From positions 1 through 52,549 of the forward strand of contig JAPSGI010000018.1 of NCBI GenBank assembly GCA_031177685.1: a DNA stretch of 52,549 nucleotides, in the 5' to 3' direction. This stretch comes from Solirubrobacteraceae bacterium. Lineage in GTDB: Bacteria; Actinomycetota; Thermoleophilia; Solirubrobacterales; Solirubrobacteraceae. Numbering within the stretch: position 1 is the stretch's first letter; each line of letters opens with the position of its first letter. The translations under genes and the position numbers were made by a program. The notes under the pieces were generated by a model, which was given only the letters and a program-made list of their open reading frames with translations, was not told where the DNA came from and searched no databases. Positions 7,125 to 17,004 of the stretch are shown in pieces.

Positions 7125-8263
7125 CGTTCCCAAGGAGGGCATTGATCGTGGAGCCCGGACGCAGTCGGGGGGCGCTGGCCGCCGCCCGGGCGCTGCGGGC
7201 CGCGGGCTGGGAGGTCGGGATCGGCGCCGCCCGGGGGAAGCTGAGCGTCCATTCGCGCGCGGTGACCTGGCGGCACGACGTCCCCAGCGCGGACGCGAAC
7301 CCCGATCGCTTCGTGCAAGCCGTGGCGCGGGCGTGCGAGGGGGTCGCCTACGGCGTCGTCTTCGCGGCGGACGACGCCGAGCTGCTGGCCCTGTCGGAGT
7401 GGCGCCGCCGGATCCCCGCGCAGGTGCCCTACTCGTCGCACCAGGCCGTCATGCGCACGCTGGATCGCCGCCAGCTGACGGACGTGGCGCAGCGCGCGGG
7501 CGTGCCGGCACCGAGCACGTTCGCCCCCGAGGACCCGGACCTGCCGGACGCGCCGCTCGTCGTCAAGGCGGCGCTGCGCCGCCACGGCGGCGTGCGGCGG
7601 ACACCGACGCGGGTCGCGCCGGGGCGCACGCAGGCACGCGCCGCCGCGCAGCGGCTGCGCGACCTGGGCGAGGAGCCCGTCCTCCAGGAGCGCCTGGAGG
7701 GTCCGCTGATGGCCCTGTCGGTCGTGGCGGACCGCGGCGGGCGCATCGTCGCGGCCGTCCAGCAGGAGGCGGGCCGCCTCTTCCCACCGGGCGCGGGGAT
7801 GTCCGCGCGCGCGGTGACCGTCCCGGTGGACCCCGCGCTGCTGGAGCGCGTGGGACGCCTGACCGGCGAGCTCCCGTGGTTCGGGCTCGCCCAGCTGCAG
7901 TTCGTCACACCGCCGGGGGACGGCCCGCGCCTGATCGACTTCAACGGGCGCTTCTACGGCTCCATGGGACTGGCCGTGGCGGCGGGCGTCAACCTGCCCG
8001 CGCTGTGGGCGGGGATGGCGGCCGGCGACTCCGTGCCCGAGACCGTGGCGCTGGGCCGTCCCGGCGTTCACTACCAGTGGCTGGAAGGCGACGTGCGCCG
8101 CGCCGTGTCCGAGCGTCGCGGCGGCCTGGTGCGCGACGTCGCCGGCGTGCTGCGTCCGGTGCGCGGGCGCGTCGGCGCGGTGTGGACTCGCTCGGACCCG
8201 TGGCCGGCCATCCACTACGCGCTGGACGTGCCGCGGCGCGCCCTGCGGCGGGGCGGCGGTTGA
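7121..8263 (+). CDS. ATP-grasp domain protein
   Basis: The 380-residue protein has an N-terminal Rossmann-like pre-ATP-grasp domain (RALIVEPGRSRGALAAARAL at about 6-25). A nucleotide-binding core follows (PLVVKAALRRHGGVRR; EEPVLQERLEGP), and the metal/ATP signature is RLIDFNGRFYGSMGLA. The closest broad family is carbamoyl-phosphate-synthase-like ATP-grasp ligases, often found with polysaccharide or amino-acid ligation genes; no substrate can be named. Two starts compete. GTG 7121 keeps the first beta strand. GTG 7148 has a near-perfect AAGGAGGG (7132-7139) 8 nt upstream but deletes that strand. I prefer 7121. The stop overlaps the next gene's TTG start. Confidence 0.8.
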   Translation: MTFPRRALIVEPGRSRGALAAARALRAAGWEVGIGAARGKLSVHSRAVTWRHDVPSADANPDRFVQAVARACEGVAYGVVFAADDAELLALSEWRRRIPAQVPYSSHQAVMRTLDRRQLTDVAQRAGVPAPSTFAPEDPDLPDAPLVVKAALRRHGGVRRTPTRVAPGRTQARAAAQRLRDLGEEPVLQERLEGPLMALSVVADRGGRIVAAVQQEAGRLFPPGAGMSARAVTVPVDPALLERVGRLTGELPWFGLAQLQFVTPPGDGPRLIDFNGRFYGSMGLAVAAGVNLPALWAGMAAGDSVPETVALGRPGVHYQWLEGDVRRAVSERRGGLVRDVAGVLRPVRGRVGAVWTRSDPWPAIHYALDVPRRALRRGGG

Positions 8264-9531
8264 GCGAGCTCGCCTCGCTGGTCGACGGGCTCGCGCCCGA
8301 GCGGGTGGTGGTGTTCGGGTCGCCGCCCCCGGAGGGGCGCGACCTCGACGTGCTCGTGCGCCCGCCGGCGCGCGGCGCCCTCGAGGCCGCGCTGGCGGGA
8401 GCGGGCTTCGTCGCGCGCGCGCCGCGGTGGGCGCGGCTGCGCGATTGCACGATCGACGTCGTGGAGCTGCACGATCCCCACGCCTGGGGGATCGGCCCGG
8501 CGGAGGCGGAGGATCTGTTCGCGCGGGCGACACCGCTGCCGGGCGCCCAGCGGCTGGCCGCGCCGGCGCCGCATCACGCGCTGCTCATCCTGGCCCGGCG
8601 CCTCGGCGGGCGCGGCCCGCTGTCCGCGCGCCACCGGCAGCGCGTGGCCGCGGTCGAGGCGGACCAGTGGACGCTGGCCGCGCGCAGCGCGCCGGCCTGG
8701 GGCGTGCCCGCCCGCCTGGAGTGGCTGGCGCGGGCGCGGCACGGGGCCGTGCCGGCGGGCGTGCGGGCGCGGGCGCTCGAAGAGCGCCTGCGCGCCCTGG
8801 GCCCGGCGGGCGCCGCCGCGGCCGCCGCACGCCGCGCGCGCCCACGGCGCGGCCTCGTCGTCGCGCTCTCGGGCCTCGACGGGTCCGGCAAGAGCACGCA
8901 CTGCGAGGCGCTGCGCGACGTGCTGGACCGGCTCGGCGTGCCGGCCGAGGTGCGCTGGACCTCGATCGTCGCGCACCCGTGGCTGTATCCGGCATCCGAG
9001 CGCGTCAAGCCCGTGCTGGCCCGCCTCCTGCGCCGGCCGTACACGGCGGCGCCGAGCACGGACGAGCCCCGGCGGGCGGTGTCCAGCGACCCCCTCGGCG
9101 TGGCGTTTCGCGCCCGCGGGGGCGCGGTGACGTTCGCCTGGACCGCGCTGCTGGTCCTGGCCAACGCGCAGTGGCATCGCCGCGTCACCCGTCCGGCGCG
9201 CCGCGGCGGGCGCGCGGTCGTGTGCGACCGCTACACGCTGGACTCGCGCGTGCAGCTGCGCTACGCCTACGGCGAGGACCGGCGTTTCGGCCCGCAGAGC
9301 TGGATCCTGCGGCACGTCTCGCCGGCGCCGGACCTGGCGTTCTACCTGGCGGTACGCGCGGAGACGGCCCTGGAGCGCAACCGCGAGTACGCCCCGGAGG
9401 AGGTGGCCCGCCGCGCGCGCCTGTACGAGGAGGAGCACGCCGCGCTCGGCTACCGGCGCGTCGACGCGGAGCGCCCCGCGGAGGAGGTCTGCGCGCAGCT
9501 CGGCCGGGCCGTGCTCGACGCGCTGCCCTGA
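8260..9531 (+). CDS. Nucleotidyltransferase-like domain fused to a thymidylate-kinase-like P-loop kinase
   Basis: The 423-residue fusion starts at TTG 8260 in a TTGA overlap with the ATP-grasp stop, so the two are translationally coupled. Residues 16-33 carry a minimal nucleotidyltransferase signature (VVVFGSPPPEGRDLDVLV; Gly-Ser at 20-21, Asp at 28 and 30). A helical region follows, then a P-loop kinase domain with Walker A GLDGSGKST (205-213), a DR motif in VVCDRYTLDSRVQLRY, and an arginine-rich lid region near ERNREYAPEEVARRARLYEEE. The C-terminal half resembles thymidylate kinase, but the helical insert and the fusion make dTMP an uncertain substrate. Coupling to an ATP-grasp ligase suggests a joint job in small-molecule or glycan modification; this is inference. 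Confidence 0.78.
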   Translation: MSELASLVDGLAPERVVVFGSPPPEGRDLDVLVRPPARGALEAALAGAGFVARAPRWARLRDCTIDVVELHDPHAWGIGPAEAEDLFARATPLPGAQRLAAPAPHHALLILARRLGGRGPLSARHRQRVAAVEADQWTLAARSAPAWGVPARLEWLARARHGAVPAGVRARALEERLRALGPAGAAAAAARRARPRRGLVVALSGLDGSGKSTHCEALRDVLDRLGVPAEVRWTSIVAHPWLYPASERVKPVLARLLRRPYTAAPSTDEPRRAVSSDPLGVAFRARGGAVTFAWTALLVLANAQWHRRVTRPARRGGRAVVCDRYTLDSRVQLRYAYGEDRRFGPQSWILRHVSPAPDLAFYLAVRAETALERNREYAPEEVARRARLYEEEHAALGYRRVDAERPAEEVCAQLGRAVLDALP

Positions 9532-9541
9532 CGCCGGGGAC

Positions 9542-9547
9542 TAGACT
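9542..9547 (+). promoter_or_regulatory. -10 hexamer for pccB
   Basis: TAGACT ends 11 nt before the ATG at 9559. That is the longest gap in the set and would leave a leader of a few bases. Confidence 0.4.
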
Positions 9548-9558
9548 CCCGCGCCGCC

Positions 9559-11124
<1,566 letters not shown>

Positions 11125-11152
11125 GCGAGACGTTCCCGTTGCCGCTCTCAGC

Positions 11153-12574
11153 TCACGTCACGTTGACGTAGCGGACCATCACCATCCGCTCGCCGCGCTT
11201 GCGCGTCGTCCCGATGTGCCGGTAGGTGTACCGGCCGGCCGGCAGGTTCACCTTCGCGCGCAGCGTGACCGTGTAGCGCCCGCGGCGCACCGGGGTCGCG
11301 CCCACGGCGTTGCCACCGGCCGGCGAGGCCGCCGACACCCGGACGCGGCGCACGCCCAGCGGCGTGCGCGACTGGCAGCGCAGCGTGCGTGCGCTCGTGC
11401 GCCGGCAGCTCACCCGCGGCACCGAGCAGCGCACGATCACGAAGAACTGCGTGATCTTGACCACCCGGCCGCCGGGCAGCGCGACGTACGCGTCCATCCG
11501 GTTGCGCCCGCGGCCCGGCTTGAGCACGTTCGTGGGCACGCGCACCTGCGTGTTCGGGCGCGCGTTGACCGCGACCACCTTGCCGTTGACGATGTACGTC
11601 ACGGCCGTCGCGAAGCCGCCGCGGCGCAGGACCACGCGGGCGCGGAAGGGCGTGGCCGCATCGGTGAACTGGCGGGTGAGCAGCACCGCCTGGCCCGGAC
11701 CGGGGAGGTTGACCTTGCGGTCGCGCACCACGGTCGGCTGGACGCAGGTGGGCCGCGGCGGGATGCGGATCGTCGCCGCGCCGCCGCCGAGGATCACGGC
11801 TGCGTCCTGCCCCGCGGCGTCATTGGCGGTGGACGACCGCACGAGCGGCTGCAGCCCGCCCAGATCGCCTTGGAAGAAGTTGTGCCAGGGCCCGCGTCCC
11901 CCGCCGTTGACGTCGCTGTTGGTGACGCCCGGGAAGGCCTGCTGACCCTCCGGCGTGAGGTATAGGTCCGAATCGAAGTTGTCGTCGAACGTGACGGCCT
12001 GCAGGCCTGGCAGCAGCGCGTTCACCCAGCCGTAGCAGGTGCCGTGCGCCAGCAGTCCGCCGCCGTTGGTGACGAAGTTGTCGATCACTTCGGCGTTGCG
12101 GGTGACCGCGCTGTCCTCCGAGCCCCCGCATACGACATTACTCTCTCCGGGCACGAGGTCGTTGGCGGCGTCCGAGCCGGAGATCCAGATGATTCGCGGG
12201 CGAACCTGGCCCGCCTTGAGCCGGTTGAAGAAGGACTGGATCGCGGTCGCGCCGTCGTGGTACGTGACGCCCAGCCCGGCGCGCTGCGCCGCCACGCCGA
12301 TCGCCGCGCCGGCGTCGCCGTCGTTGGTCGCGGGCGCGGGGGAGGACCCGATCGCCGCCACGGTGTTGTCGTTCAGCCGCGTGACCTTGGGCGAGATGTT
12401 CTCCAGCGCGCGCTGGATGTAGAGCCACCCCTCCTGCGGGTTGCCGGCGCTGTCCACCTTGCCGTGCTGCGTGAGGTCGTCCCCACCGAGGATGACCGGT
12501 CCGGCGAGAGCGGCACTGGGCGCCGCGCAGAAGACCAGGACACCGACCGCGAAACCCAAGATGTGCCGCCGCAT
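11153..12574 (-). CDS. Secreted protein with a ThuA/amidotransferase-like N-terminal region and beta-rich C-terminus
   Basis: The 473-residue product starts at ATG 12574, preceded by GGGGAGGAG 5 nt upstream. A signal peptide ends near residue 25 (...AALA|GP). Residues about 26-270 have an alternating alpha/beta pattern with a glycine-rich turn, NFVTNGGGLLAHGTCYGW, that recalls class I glutamine-amidotransferase-like or ThuA-like folds. The usual catalytic Cys-His-Glu set is not evident, so a catalytic role is not claimed. The C-terminal 200 residues are arginine-rich, beta-predicted and Ig-like, with CxxxxxxC pairs, as in many actinobacterial surface proteins. It is divergent from the phosphodiesterase gene, 114 bp apart. 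Confidence 0.65.
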   Translation of the reverse strand: MRRHILGFAVGVLVFCAAPSAALAGPVILGGDDLTQHGKVDSAGNPQEGWLYIQRALENISPKVTRLNDNTVAAIGSSPAPATNDGDAGAAIGVAAQRAGLGVTYHDGATAIQSFFNRLKAGQVRPRIIWISGSDAANDLVPGESNVVCGGSEDSAVTRNAEVIDNFVTNGGGLLAHGTCYGWVNALLPGLQAVTFDDNFDSDLYLTPEGQQAFPGVTNSDVNGGGRGPWHNFFQGDLGGLQPLVRSSTANDAAGQDAAVILGGGAATIRIPPRPTCVQPTVVRDRKVNLPGPGQAVLLTRQFTDAATPFRARVVLRRGGFATAVTYIVNGKVVAVNARPNTQVRVPTNVLKPGRGRNRMDAYVALPGGRVVKITQFFVIVRCSVPRVSCRRTSARTLRCQSRTPLGVRRVRVSAASPAGGNAVGATPVRRGRYTVTLRAKVNLPAGRYTYRHIGTTRKRGERMVMVRYVNVT

Positions 12575-12579
12575 TGAAG

Positions 12580-12588
12580 CTCCTCCCC
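12580..12588 (-). promoter_or_regulatory. Strong Shine-Dalgarno sequence fixing a start
   Basis: GGGGAGGAG on the minus strand lies 5 nt upstream of ATG 12574. It rules out the much longer upstream extension of this frame through the divergent gene. Confidence 0.75.
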
Positions 12589-12676
12589 GTTTTCCGGAAC
12601 GCGGCGGCACACTACACGTCTTATCAACCGTTTGCGACACCCAACAGAAGGCGGCGCACCCCTCATCCGTCGGGTC

Positions 12677-12682
12677 TACCCT
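12677..12682 (+). promoter_or_regulatory. -10 hexamer for the phosphodiesterase gene
   Basis: TACCCT ends 6 nt before GTG 12689. This supports GTG 12689, where the signal peptide begins, over the in-frame ATG at 12632. Confidence 0.45.
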
Positions 12683-12688
12683 TGGTCC

Positions 12689-14452
12689 GTGCGGCTCTCC
12701 GTCCCGCTCATGGCCAGCCTGGTCGCGCTGCTCCTTGCGCCCGCGGCCGCGGCGGCGGCGGGCCCCACGCCACGACCCCTCGTGTACGTCGTGGTGCTCG
12801 ACGCGCTGGACGGCGATCGCGTCGACGAGGGCAGGGCGCCTTTCATCTCGTCGCTGCTGGCCGGGCAGGGCGCCCGCGCCGCCTACTACCGCGAGTCGCG
12901 CTCGGTGATGATCGCGGAGACCAACCCCAACCACGTCGGGATGGCGACCGGCGCCTACATGAATCGCTCGGGCATCTACGGCAACGCCTTCGCCCTCTAC
13001 CACCCGGTGGACGACGAGGACTCGTGCCGCGCCACCGGGCCGGTGAACGTCGCCCGGCGCCCGCACGAGACCAGCGGCGAGAACTCGAACTGCCTGCTGG
13101 CCGAGACCATGTTCGCCGCGCTGCACCGCCAGGGCAACCCGGACGGCCTGCTGACCGCGGGGATCTTCGGCAAGCCCAAGCTGGCGGCGATCTTCGCGGG
13201 GCGCCAGGCGTCGCCGGCGCGGCGCGACCTCGACTACGTCTGGTCGCCCTGCACGCCGAACGAGCCGCCGACCGACTACTGCGAGAACGTCCCGGCGGTC
13301 CCGCGCTTCGGCTACACGTTCCTGGACGTACAGGTGATGGACGTGGTGCTGCGCTCGATCCGCCAGGGCGTCCCCGCGCCGGGTGGGACGCGGCGGCGGC
13401 CCGACGTGACCTTCGTGAACATGCCCGAGGTGGACAACGCCGGGCACGTGTTCGGCATCTCCAGCGGAGCCTACGACGAGGCGATCGCGGACGCCGATCG
13501 GGAGGTCGCGCGCCTGGTGAACGAGCTGCACGCGCGGGGCGAATGGTCGCGGACGGTCCTCATCCTGCTGTCCGACCACTCGATGGACAACACGCTGACC
13601 AAGACGAGCCTGGACGACGTCTTCGCCGCCGCGGGCGTGCCCAAGAGCGAGTTCCTGATCATCGGCGAGAGCAGCGTCGACCTCGTGTACCTGTCCGACC
13701 GCACCAGCCCCGGGCGCTTCGACAAGCTGCGCCGCATGCGGGCGGCCGCCCTGGCGACCGGGAACGTGCAGGAGGCGCTCTACCGCGAGCCCAACCCGGC
13801 CGACGGCGGGACCGCGCACACGCTCGACGCCGCGCACCCGGACTGGCATGCCGGCGGCGGGCGCGCGCCGGACCTGCTGCTGACGCACAAGCCGGGCGGC
13901 TCCTTCTCGGATCCCGAGCCCACCGACCAGCCGCTGCCCGGCCACCACGGCGCGCCCAACACGCGCGACAACTTCTTAGCGGTGATCGGCGGCGCCGACT
14001 ACGTGGTCCAGCAGGACCGGCGCGGGACGCGCGCGCCGGACTTCGACGACACCGCGGCCAACCGCGGTCAGGCAGAGAACGTGGACGTGGCGCCGACGGT
14101 CATGGGCCTGCTGGGCCTGGCCGCGCCCGCGCAGAGCCAGGGCCGCTTCCTGGGCGAGGCGTTCGACGGCACGAAGCTGCCGGGCCGGGCGGCGCCGGCG
14201 CGACCCGGCCTGCAGGTGCGCCGTACGCGCGGGCTGCGCTACCGCGTCGACATGACCGGCGGCGCGGTGTTCGACCTCGACGTGCGGGCGAGCAACCGCG
14301 TGATCCGGCGCTTCCGGCGGGTGGGCTATCCGGCGCTGACCTTTCGGCGCCCGCGCGGCCGGCGCGTGCGGCTCTACCTGCGCGCGGTGGCGGCGAGCGG
14401 CGTGCGCAGCACGCCGGCGTCCATGACGGTCGGCCCGCGGCGCCGGCGCTAA
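12689..14452 (+). CDS. Secreted type I phosphodiesterase/nucleotide pyrophosphatase (alkaline phosphatase superfamily)
   Basis: The 587-residue product starts with a signal peptide (MRLSVPLMASLVALLL, Ala-rich to about residue 24). The metal and nucleophile sites of the NPP family are visible: LDALDGDRV (Asp38), AETNPNHVGMATG with the nucleophile Thr78 and Asn81/His82, MPEVDNAGHVFG, LLSDHSMDNT and PGHHG. It should hydrolyse phosphodiester or pyrophosphate bonds outside the cytoplasm on two zinc ions. A short arginine-rich beta domain follows the catalytic part (about residues 510-587). The stop overlaps the convergent malate synthase stop by 4 nt. The substrate is unknown. Confidence 0.85.
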   Translation: MRLSVPLMASLVALLLAPAAAAAAGPTPRPLVYVVVLDALDGDRVDEGRAPFISSLLAGQGARAAYYRESRSVMIAETNPNHVGMATGAYMNRSGIYGNAFALYHPVDDEDSCRATGPVNVARRPHETSGENSNCLLAETMFAALHRQGNPDGLLTAGIFGKPKLAAIFAGRQASPARRDLDYVWSPCTPNEPPTDYCENVPAVPRFGYTFLDVQVMDVVLRSIRQGVPAPGGTRRRPDVTFVNMPEVDNAGHVFGISSGAYDEAIADADREVARLVNELHARGEWSRTVLILLSDHSMDNTLTKTSLDDVFAAAGVPKSEFLIIGESSVDLVYLSDRTSPGRFDKLRRMRAAALATGNVQEALYREPNPADGGTAHTLDAAHPDWHAGGGRAPDLLLTHKPGGSFSDPEPTDQPLPGHHGAPNTRDNFLAVIGGADYVVQQDRRGTRAPDFDDTAANRGQAENVDVAPTVMGLLGLAAPAQSQGRFLGEAFDGTKLPGRAAPARPGLQVRRTRGLRYRVDMTGGAVFDLDVRASNRVIRRFRRVGYPALTFRRPRGRRVRLYLRAVAASGVRSTPASMTVGPRRRR

Positions 14453-15963
14453 CCGAGCAGCTCGTAGCCCGGCAGGGTCAGGAACTCGACGAGCTCCTCG
14501 CCGAGGGCGACCTGCTCGAACAACTCGCGCGCCGGGCCTGCCGGATGCTCGGCGATCAGCGCGCGGACGTGCTCCTCGGGCACCGCGCCGTGGCGGACCC
14601 ATTGCCACACCTGGCCGCGCGCGATCTCGGCCGTGGCCGCGTCCTCCATCAGCCCGTCGATCGCGGCGGCGCCCTGGCCGTCCAGCCAGGAGGCGATGTA
14701 CCGAATGCCCACGTCGACGGCGCTGCGCAGGCCGTCCTCCGTGCGCTCGCCCGGCGTTTGCGCGACCGCCAGCAGGTCGGCGGCGGAGACGCGCACGTCG
14801 TCGCGCGCGCGCTCGAGCTGGTTGGGCCGCGCGCCCAGGACCTCGTCGAAGGCCTCCTGGGCGACCGCCACCGAGTCGGGATGGGCGACCCACGTGCCGT
14901 CGAAGCCGTCGCCCGCCTCGCGGCGCTTGTCCTCGCGCACCGCGGCGTAGGCGCGCCGGTTGGCCTCCTCGTCGCGGCGCGACGGGATCACGGCCGCCAT
15001 CCCGCCCATCGCGTGGGCGCCGCGCCGGTGCGCCGTGCGGACCAGCAGCTCCGTGTAGGCGCGCATGAACGGCACCGTCATCGTGACCGCCGCGCGGTCG
15101 GGCAGCACGACGTCGGGCCGGGCGCGCAGGCGCTTGATCACCGAGAAGATGTAGTCCCAGCGCCCCGCGTTCAGGCCCGTGACGTGCTCGCGCAGCGCCC
15201 ACAGGATCTCGTCCATCTCGAAGGCGGCGGGGAGCGTCTCGACCAGGACGGTGGCGCGGACCGTCCCGCGCTGCAGCCCGAGCGCCTCCTGCACGGCGAC
15301 GAACACCTCGTTCCACAGGGCCGCCTCGTGGCGTGACTCGAGCTTGGGCAGGTAGAGGTACGGGCCGGCGCCGCGTTCCAGCAGCGCGCGCGCGTTGTGA
15401 AACGCGAACAGGGCGAAGTCGAACAGCGCACCCGCCACGGGCTCGCCGTCCACGCGCAGGTGGCGCTCGGGCAGGTGCCAGCCGCGCGGGCGCACGTGCA
15501 GCGTGGCGGGATCGTCGCCGAGGCGGTACTCGCGCCCGTCCGCCTCGGTATGGGAGATGGTCCCGCGCACGGCGTCCATGACGTTGAGCTGCCCGCCGAC
15601 CATGTTGTCCCACGTCGGCGAGTTCGCGTCCTCGAAGTCCGCCATGAACCCGCGGGCGCCGGAGTTGAGCGCGTTGATGACCATCTTGCGGTCGGTCGGG
15701 CCGGTGATCTCCACGCGGCGATCCGCCAGGGCGGGCGGGGCCGGCGGAACCGTCCACTGCGCCTCGCGCACCTCGCGCGTCTCGGACGGGAAGTCGAGCG
15801 TGGCGCCCGCGTCCAGCGCGGCCTGGCGCTCCGCGCGGCGGGCCAGCAGCTCGCGCCGGCGGCCGTCGAACTCCTCGTGCAGCAGCGCGACGAGGTCGAT
15901 CGCCTCCGCCGTGAGCACCTCCTCGTACCCGGGGCGCATCGGCCCGGCGATCTCCACGCGCAT
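14449..15963 (-). CDS. aceB: Malate synthase A
   Basis: Malate synthase condenses glyoxylate with acetyl-CoA to malate in the glyoxylate cycle. The 504-residue product has the family signature segment TDRKMVINALNSGARGFMADFEDANSPTWDN region near residues 89-119, and RATVLVETLPAAFEMDEIL, a typical active-site strand. Length fits isoform A. No isocitrate lyase gene is in the window. The ATG at 15963 has no clear Shine-Dalgarno sequence; GATGAT sits 8 nt upstream. A 23-bp inverted repeat at 15993-16015 in the short gap to the upstream gene is a candidate operator. Confidence 0.95.
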   Translation of the reverse strand: MRVEIAGPMRPGYEEVLTAEAIDLVALLHEEFDGRRRELLARRAERQAALDAGATLDFPSETREVREAQWTVPPAPPALADRRVEITGPTDRKMVINALNSGARGFMADFEDANSPTWDNMVGGQLNVMDAVRGTISHTEADGREYRLGDDPATLHVRPRGWHLPERHLRVDGEPVAGALFDFALFAFHNARALLERGAGPYLYLPKLESRHEAALWNEVFVAVQEALGLQRGTVRATVLVETLPAAFEMDEILWALREHVTGLNAGRWDYIFSVIKRLRARPDVVLPDRAAVTMTVPFMRAYTELLVRTAHRRGAHAMGGMAAVIPSRRDEEANRRAYAAVREDKRREAGDGFDGTWVAHPDSVAVAQEAFDEVLGARPNQLERARDDVRVSAADLLAVAQTPGERTEDGLRSAVDVGIRYIASWLDGQGAAAIDGLMEDAATAEIARGQVWQWVRHGAVPEEHVRALIAEHPAGPARELFEQVALGEELVEFLTLPGYELLG

Positions 15964-15992
15964 GGCGGCGGATCATCCCAGCCCATGCGACA

Positions 15993-16015
15993 TTGACCAC
16001 ATATAGCGGGGTCAA
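15993..16015. promoter_or_regulatory. Inverted repeat upstream of aceB, candidate operator
   Basis: TTGACC (15993-15998) and GGTCAA (16010-16015) are perfect 6-bp arms around an AT-rich 11-bp spacer, an A/T island in G+C-rich DNA. The repeat covers the stop codon of the upstream gene and lies about 30 bp before the aceB ATG. A transcription-factor site is inferred. Confidence 0.4.
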
Positions 16016-16959
16016 AGTCGCACGGACTGCGCCCCGACCCGCCCCTCCCGCCAGGCCGCGTGGGCGGCGGCGGCGACCGCGAGGTCCTGGATCGCCAGGC
16101 CGGTGGAGTCGAAGAGCGTCGCGGCGTCGGGGCCCGGGCGGCCGGGCGCCGCTCCGGCGAGGACGTCGCCCAGCGGAGTCACCTGCTCGCGGCGCACGAG
16201 CCCCGCGGCGACCGCTCCGGTCAGCTCGCCGCCGTGGACGGCCTGCTCCCACTCGTCGCAGAACAGCGCGCACGAGGCGACCGCCGCCGGCGTGGCCTCG
16301 GCCTTGCCGGGGCCGTCCGCGCCGAGCATGTTGAGGTGCATCCCGGGGCGCAGGTCGCCCGCCTCCACGACCGGCTCGTGTCCCGGCGTGACGCAGGAGA
16401 CGACGTCGCAGGCCAGCGCGTCGGCGCGCGAGCCGGTCCGCCAGCCCAGCTCCGCGGCCAGGCGCTCGGCGGCCGCGCCGTCGGGGTCGTGGCAGACGCC
16501 CTGCGCGTATCCCGCCGCGGCCAGGCAGCGCGCGGTCCAGGCGCCGTGCAGCCCGCAGCCCACGATCCCGGCGGTGCCCGCACCGGGCGCGGCCAGCGCG
16601 TCCGCGGCGACGGCCGCCACCGCGCCCGTGCGCAGCGCGGTGACCGAACGCGCGTCGAGCAGCATCAGCGGCTCGCCGGTCCGGGCGTCGGAAAGGCAGA
16701 CGACGCCCGTGACCGTGGGCAGCCCGCGGGCCGGGTTGCCCGGGAACGAGGTGATCCACTTCAGCAGCGCCAGGCCGCCGCCGCGGGCGGGCATGGCGCG
16801 GAAGTCCCCGAACGGCGGGCTGTCGAGGTACACCTTGGCGGGCATCGCCCACTCGCCGCGCTGGTGCGCGAGGAATCCCTCGCGCACCGCCGCGATCGCC
16901 GCGGCCGGGGAGACCGCGGACAGGACGGCGTCATGGTCCAGGACGGCGATCTCCGGCAC
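16012..16959 (-). CDS. Ornithine cyclodeaminase/mu-crystallin family dehydrogenase
   Basis: The 315-residue product has the family layout. An N-terminal substrate domain includes AMPAKVYLDSPP and a lysine in LLKWITSFPGNP. LLDARSVTALRTGAVAAVAADAL marks the domain junction, and the Rossmann motif GIVGCGLHGAWTARCL binds NAD(P). Members include ornithine cyclodeaminase, alanine dehydrogenase, ketimine reductase and tauropine-type enzymes; the sequence alone does not choose among them. GTG 16959 is preceded by TAGCCT 7 nt upstream. It lies 48 nt upstream of aceB on the same strand, so some read-through into aceB is possible. Confidence 0.85.
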   Translation of the reverse strand: MPEIAVLDHDAVLSAVSPAAAIAAVREGFLAHQRGEWAMPAKVYLDSPPFGDFRAMPARGGGLALLKWITSFPGNPARGLPTVTGVVCLSDARTGEPLMLLDARSVTALRTGAVAAVAADALAAPGAGTAGIVGCGLHGAWTARCLAAAGYAQGVCHDPDGAAAERLAAELGWRTGSRADALACDVVSCVTPGHEPVVEAGDLRPGMHLNMLGADGPGKAEATPAAVASCALFCDEWEQAVHGGELTGAVAAGLVRREQVTPLGDVLAGAAPGRPGPDAATLFDSTGLAIQDLAVAAAAHAAWREGRVGAQSVRL

Positions 16960-16966
16960 GGCCGGC

Positions 16967-16972
16967 AGGCTA
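16967..16972 (-). promoter_or_regulatory. -10 hexamer for the ornithine-cyclodeaminase-family gene
   Basis: TAGCCT on the minus strand ends 7 nt before GTG 16959. Confidence 0.5.
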
Positions 16973-17004
16973 GCCGCCGGCGGAGGCGCGCCGCCCGCGC
17001 AGCC

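Noticed and set aside
11153-13948. Extension of the secreted protein to 931 residues through the divergent phosphodiesterase gene
   Set aside because: A signal peptide and a strong Shine-Dalgarno sequence place the start at 12574; the extension is antisense to a clear NPP-family gene.
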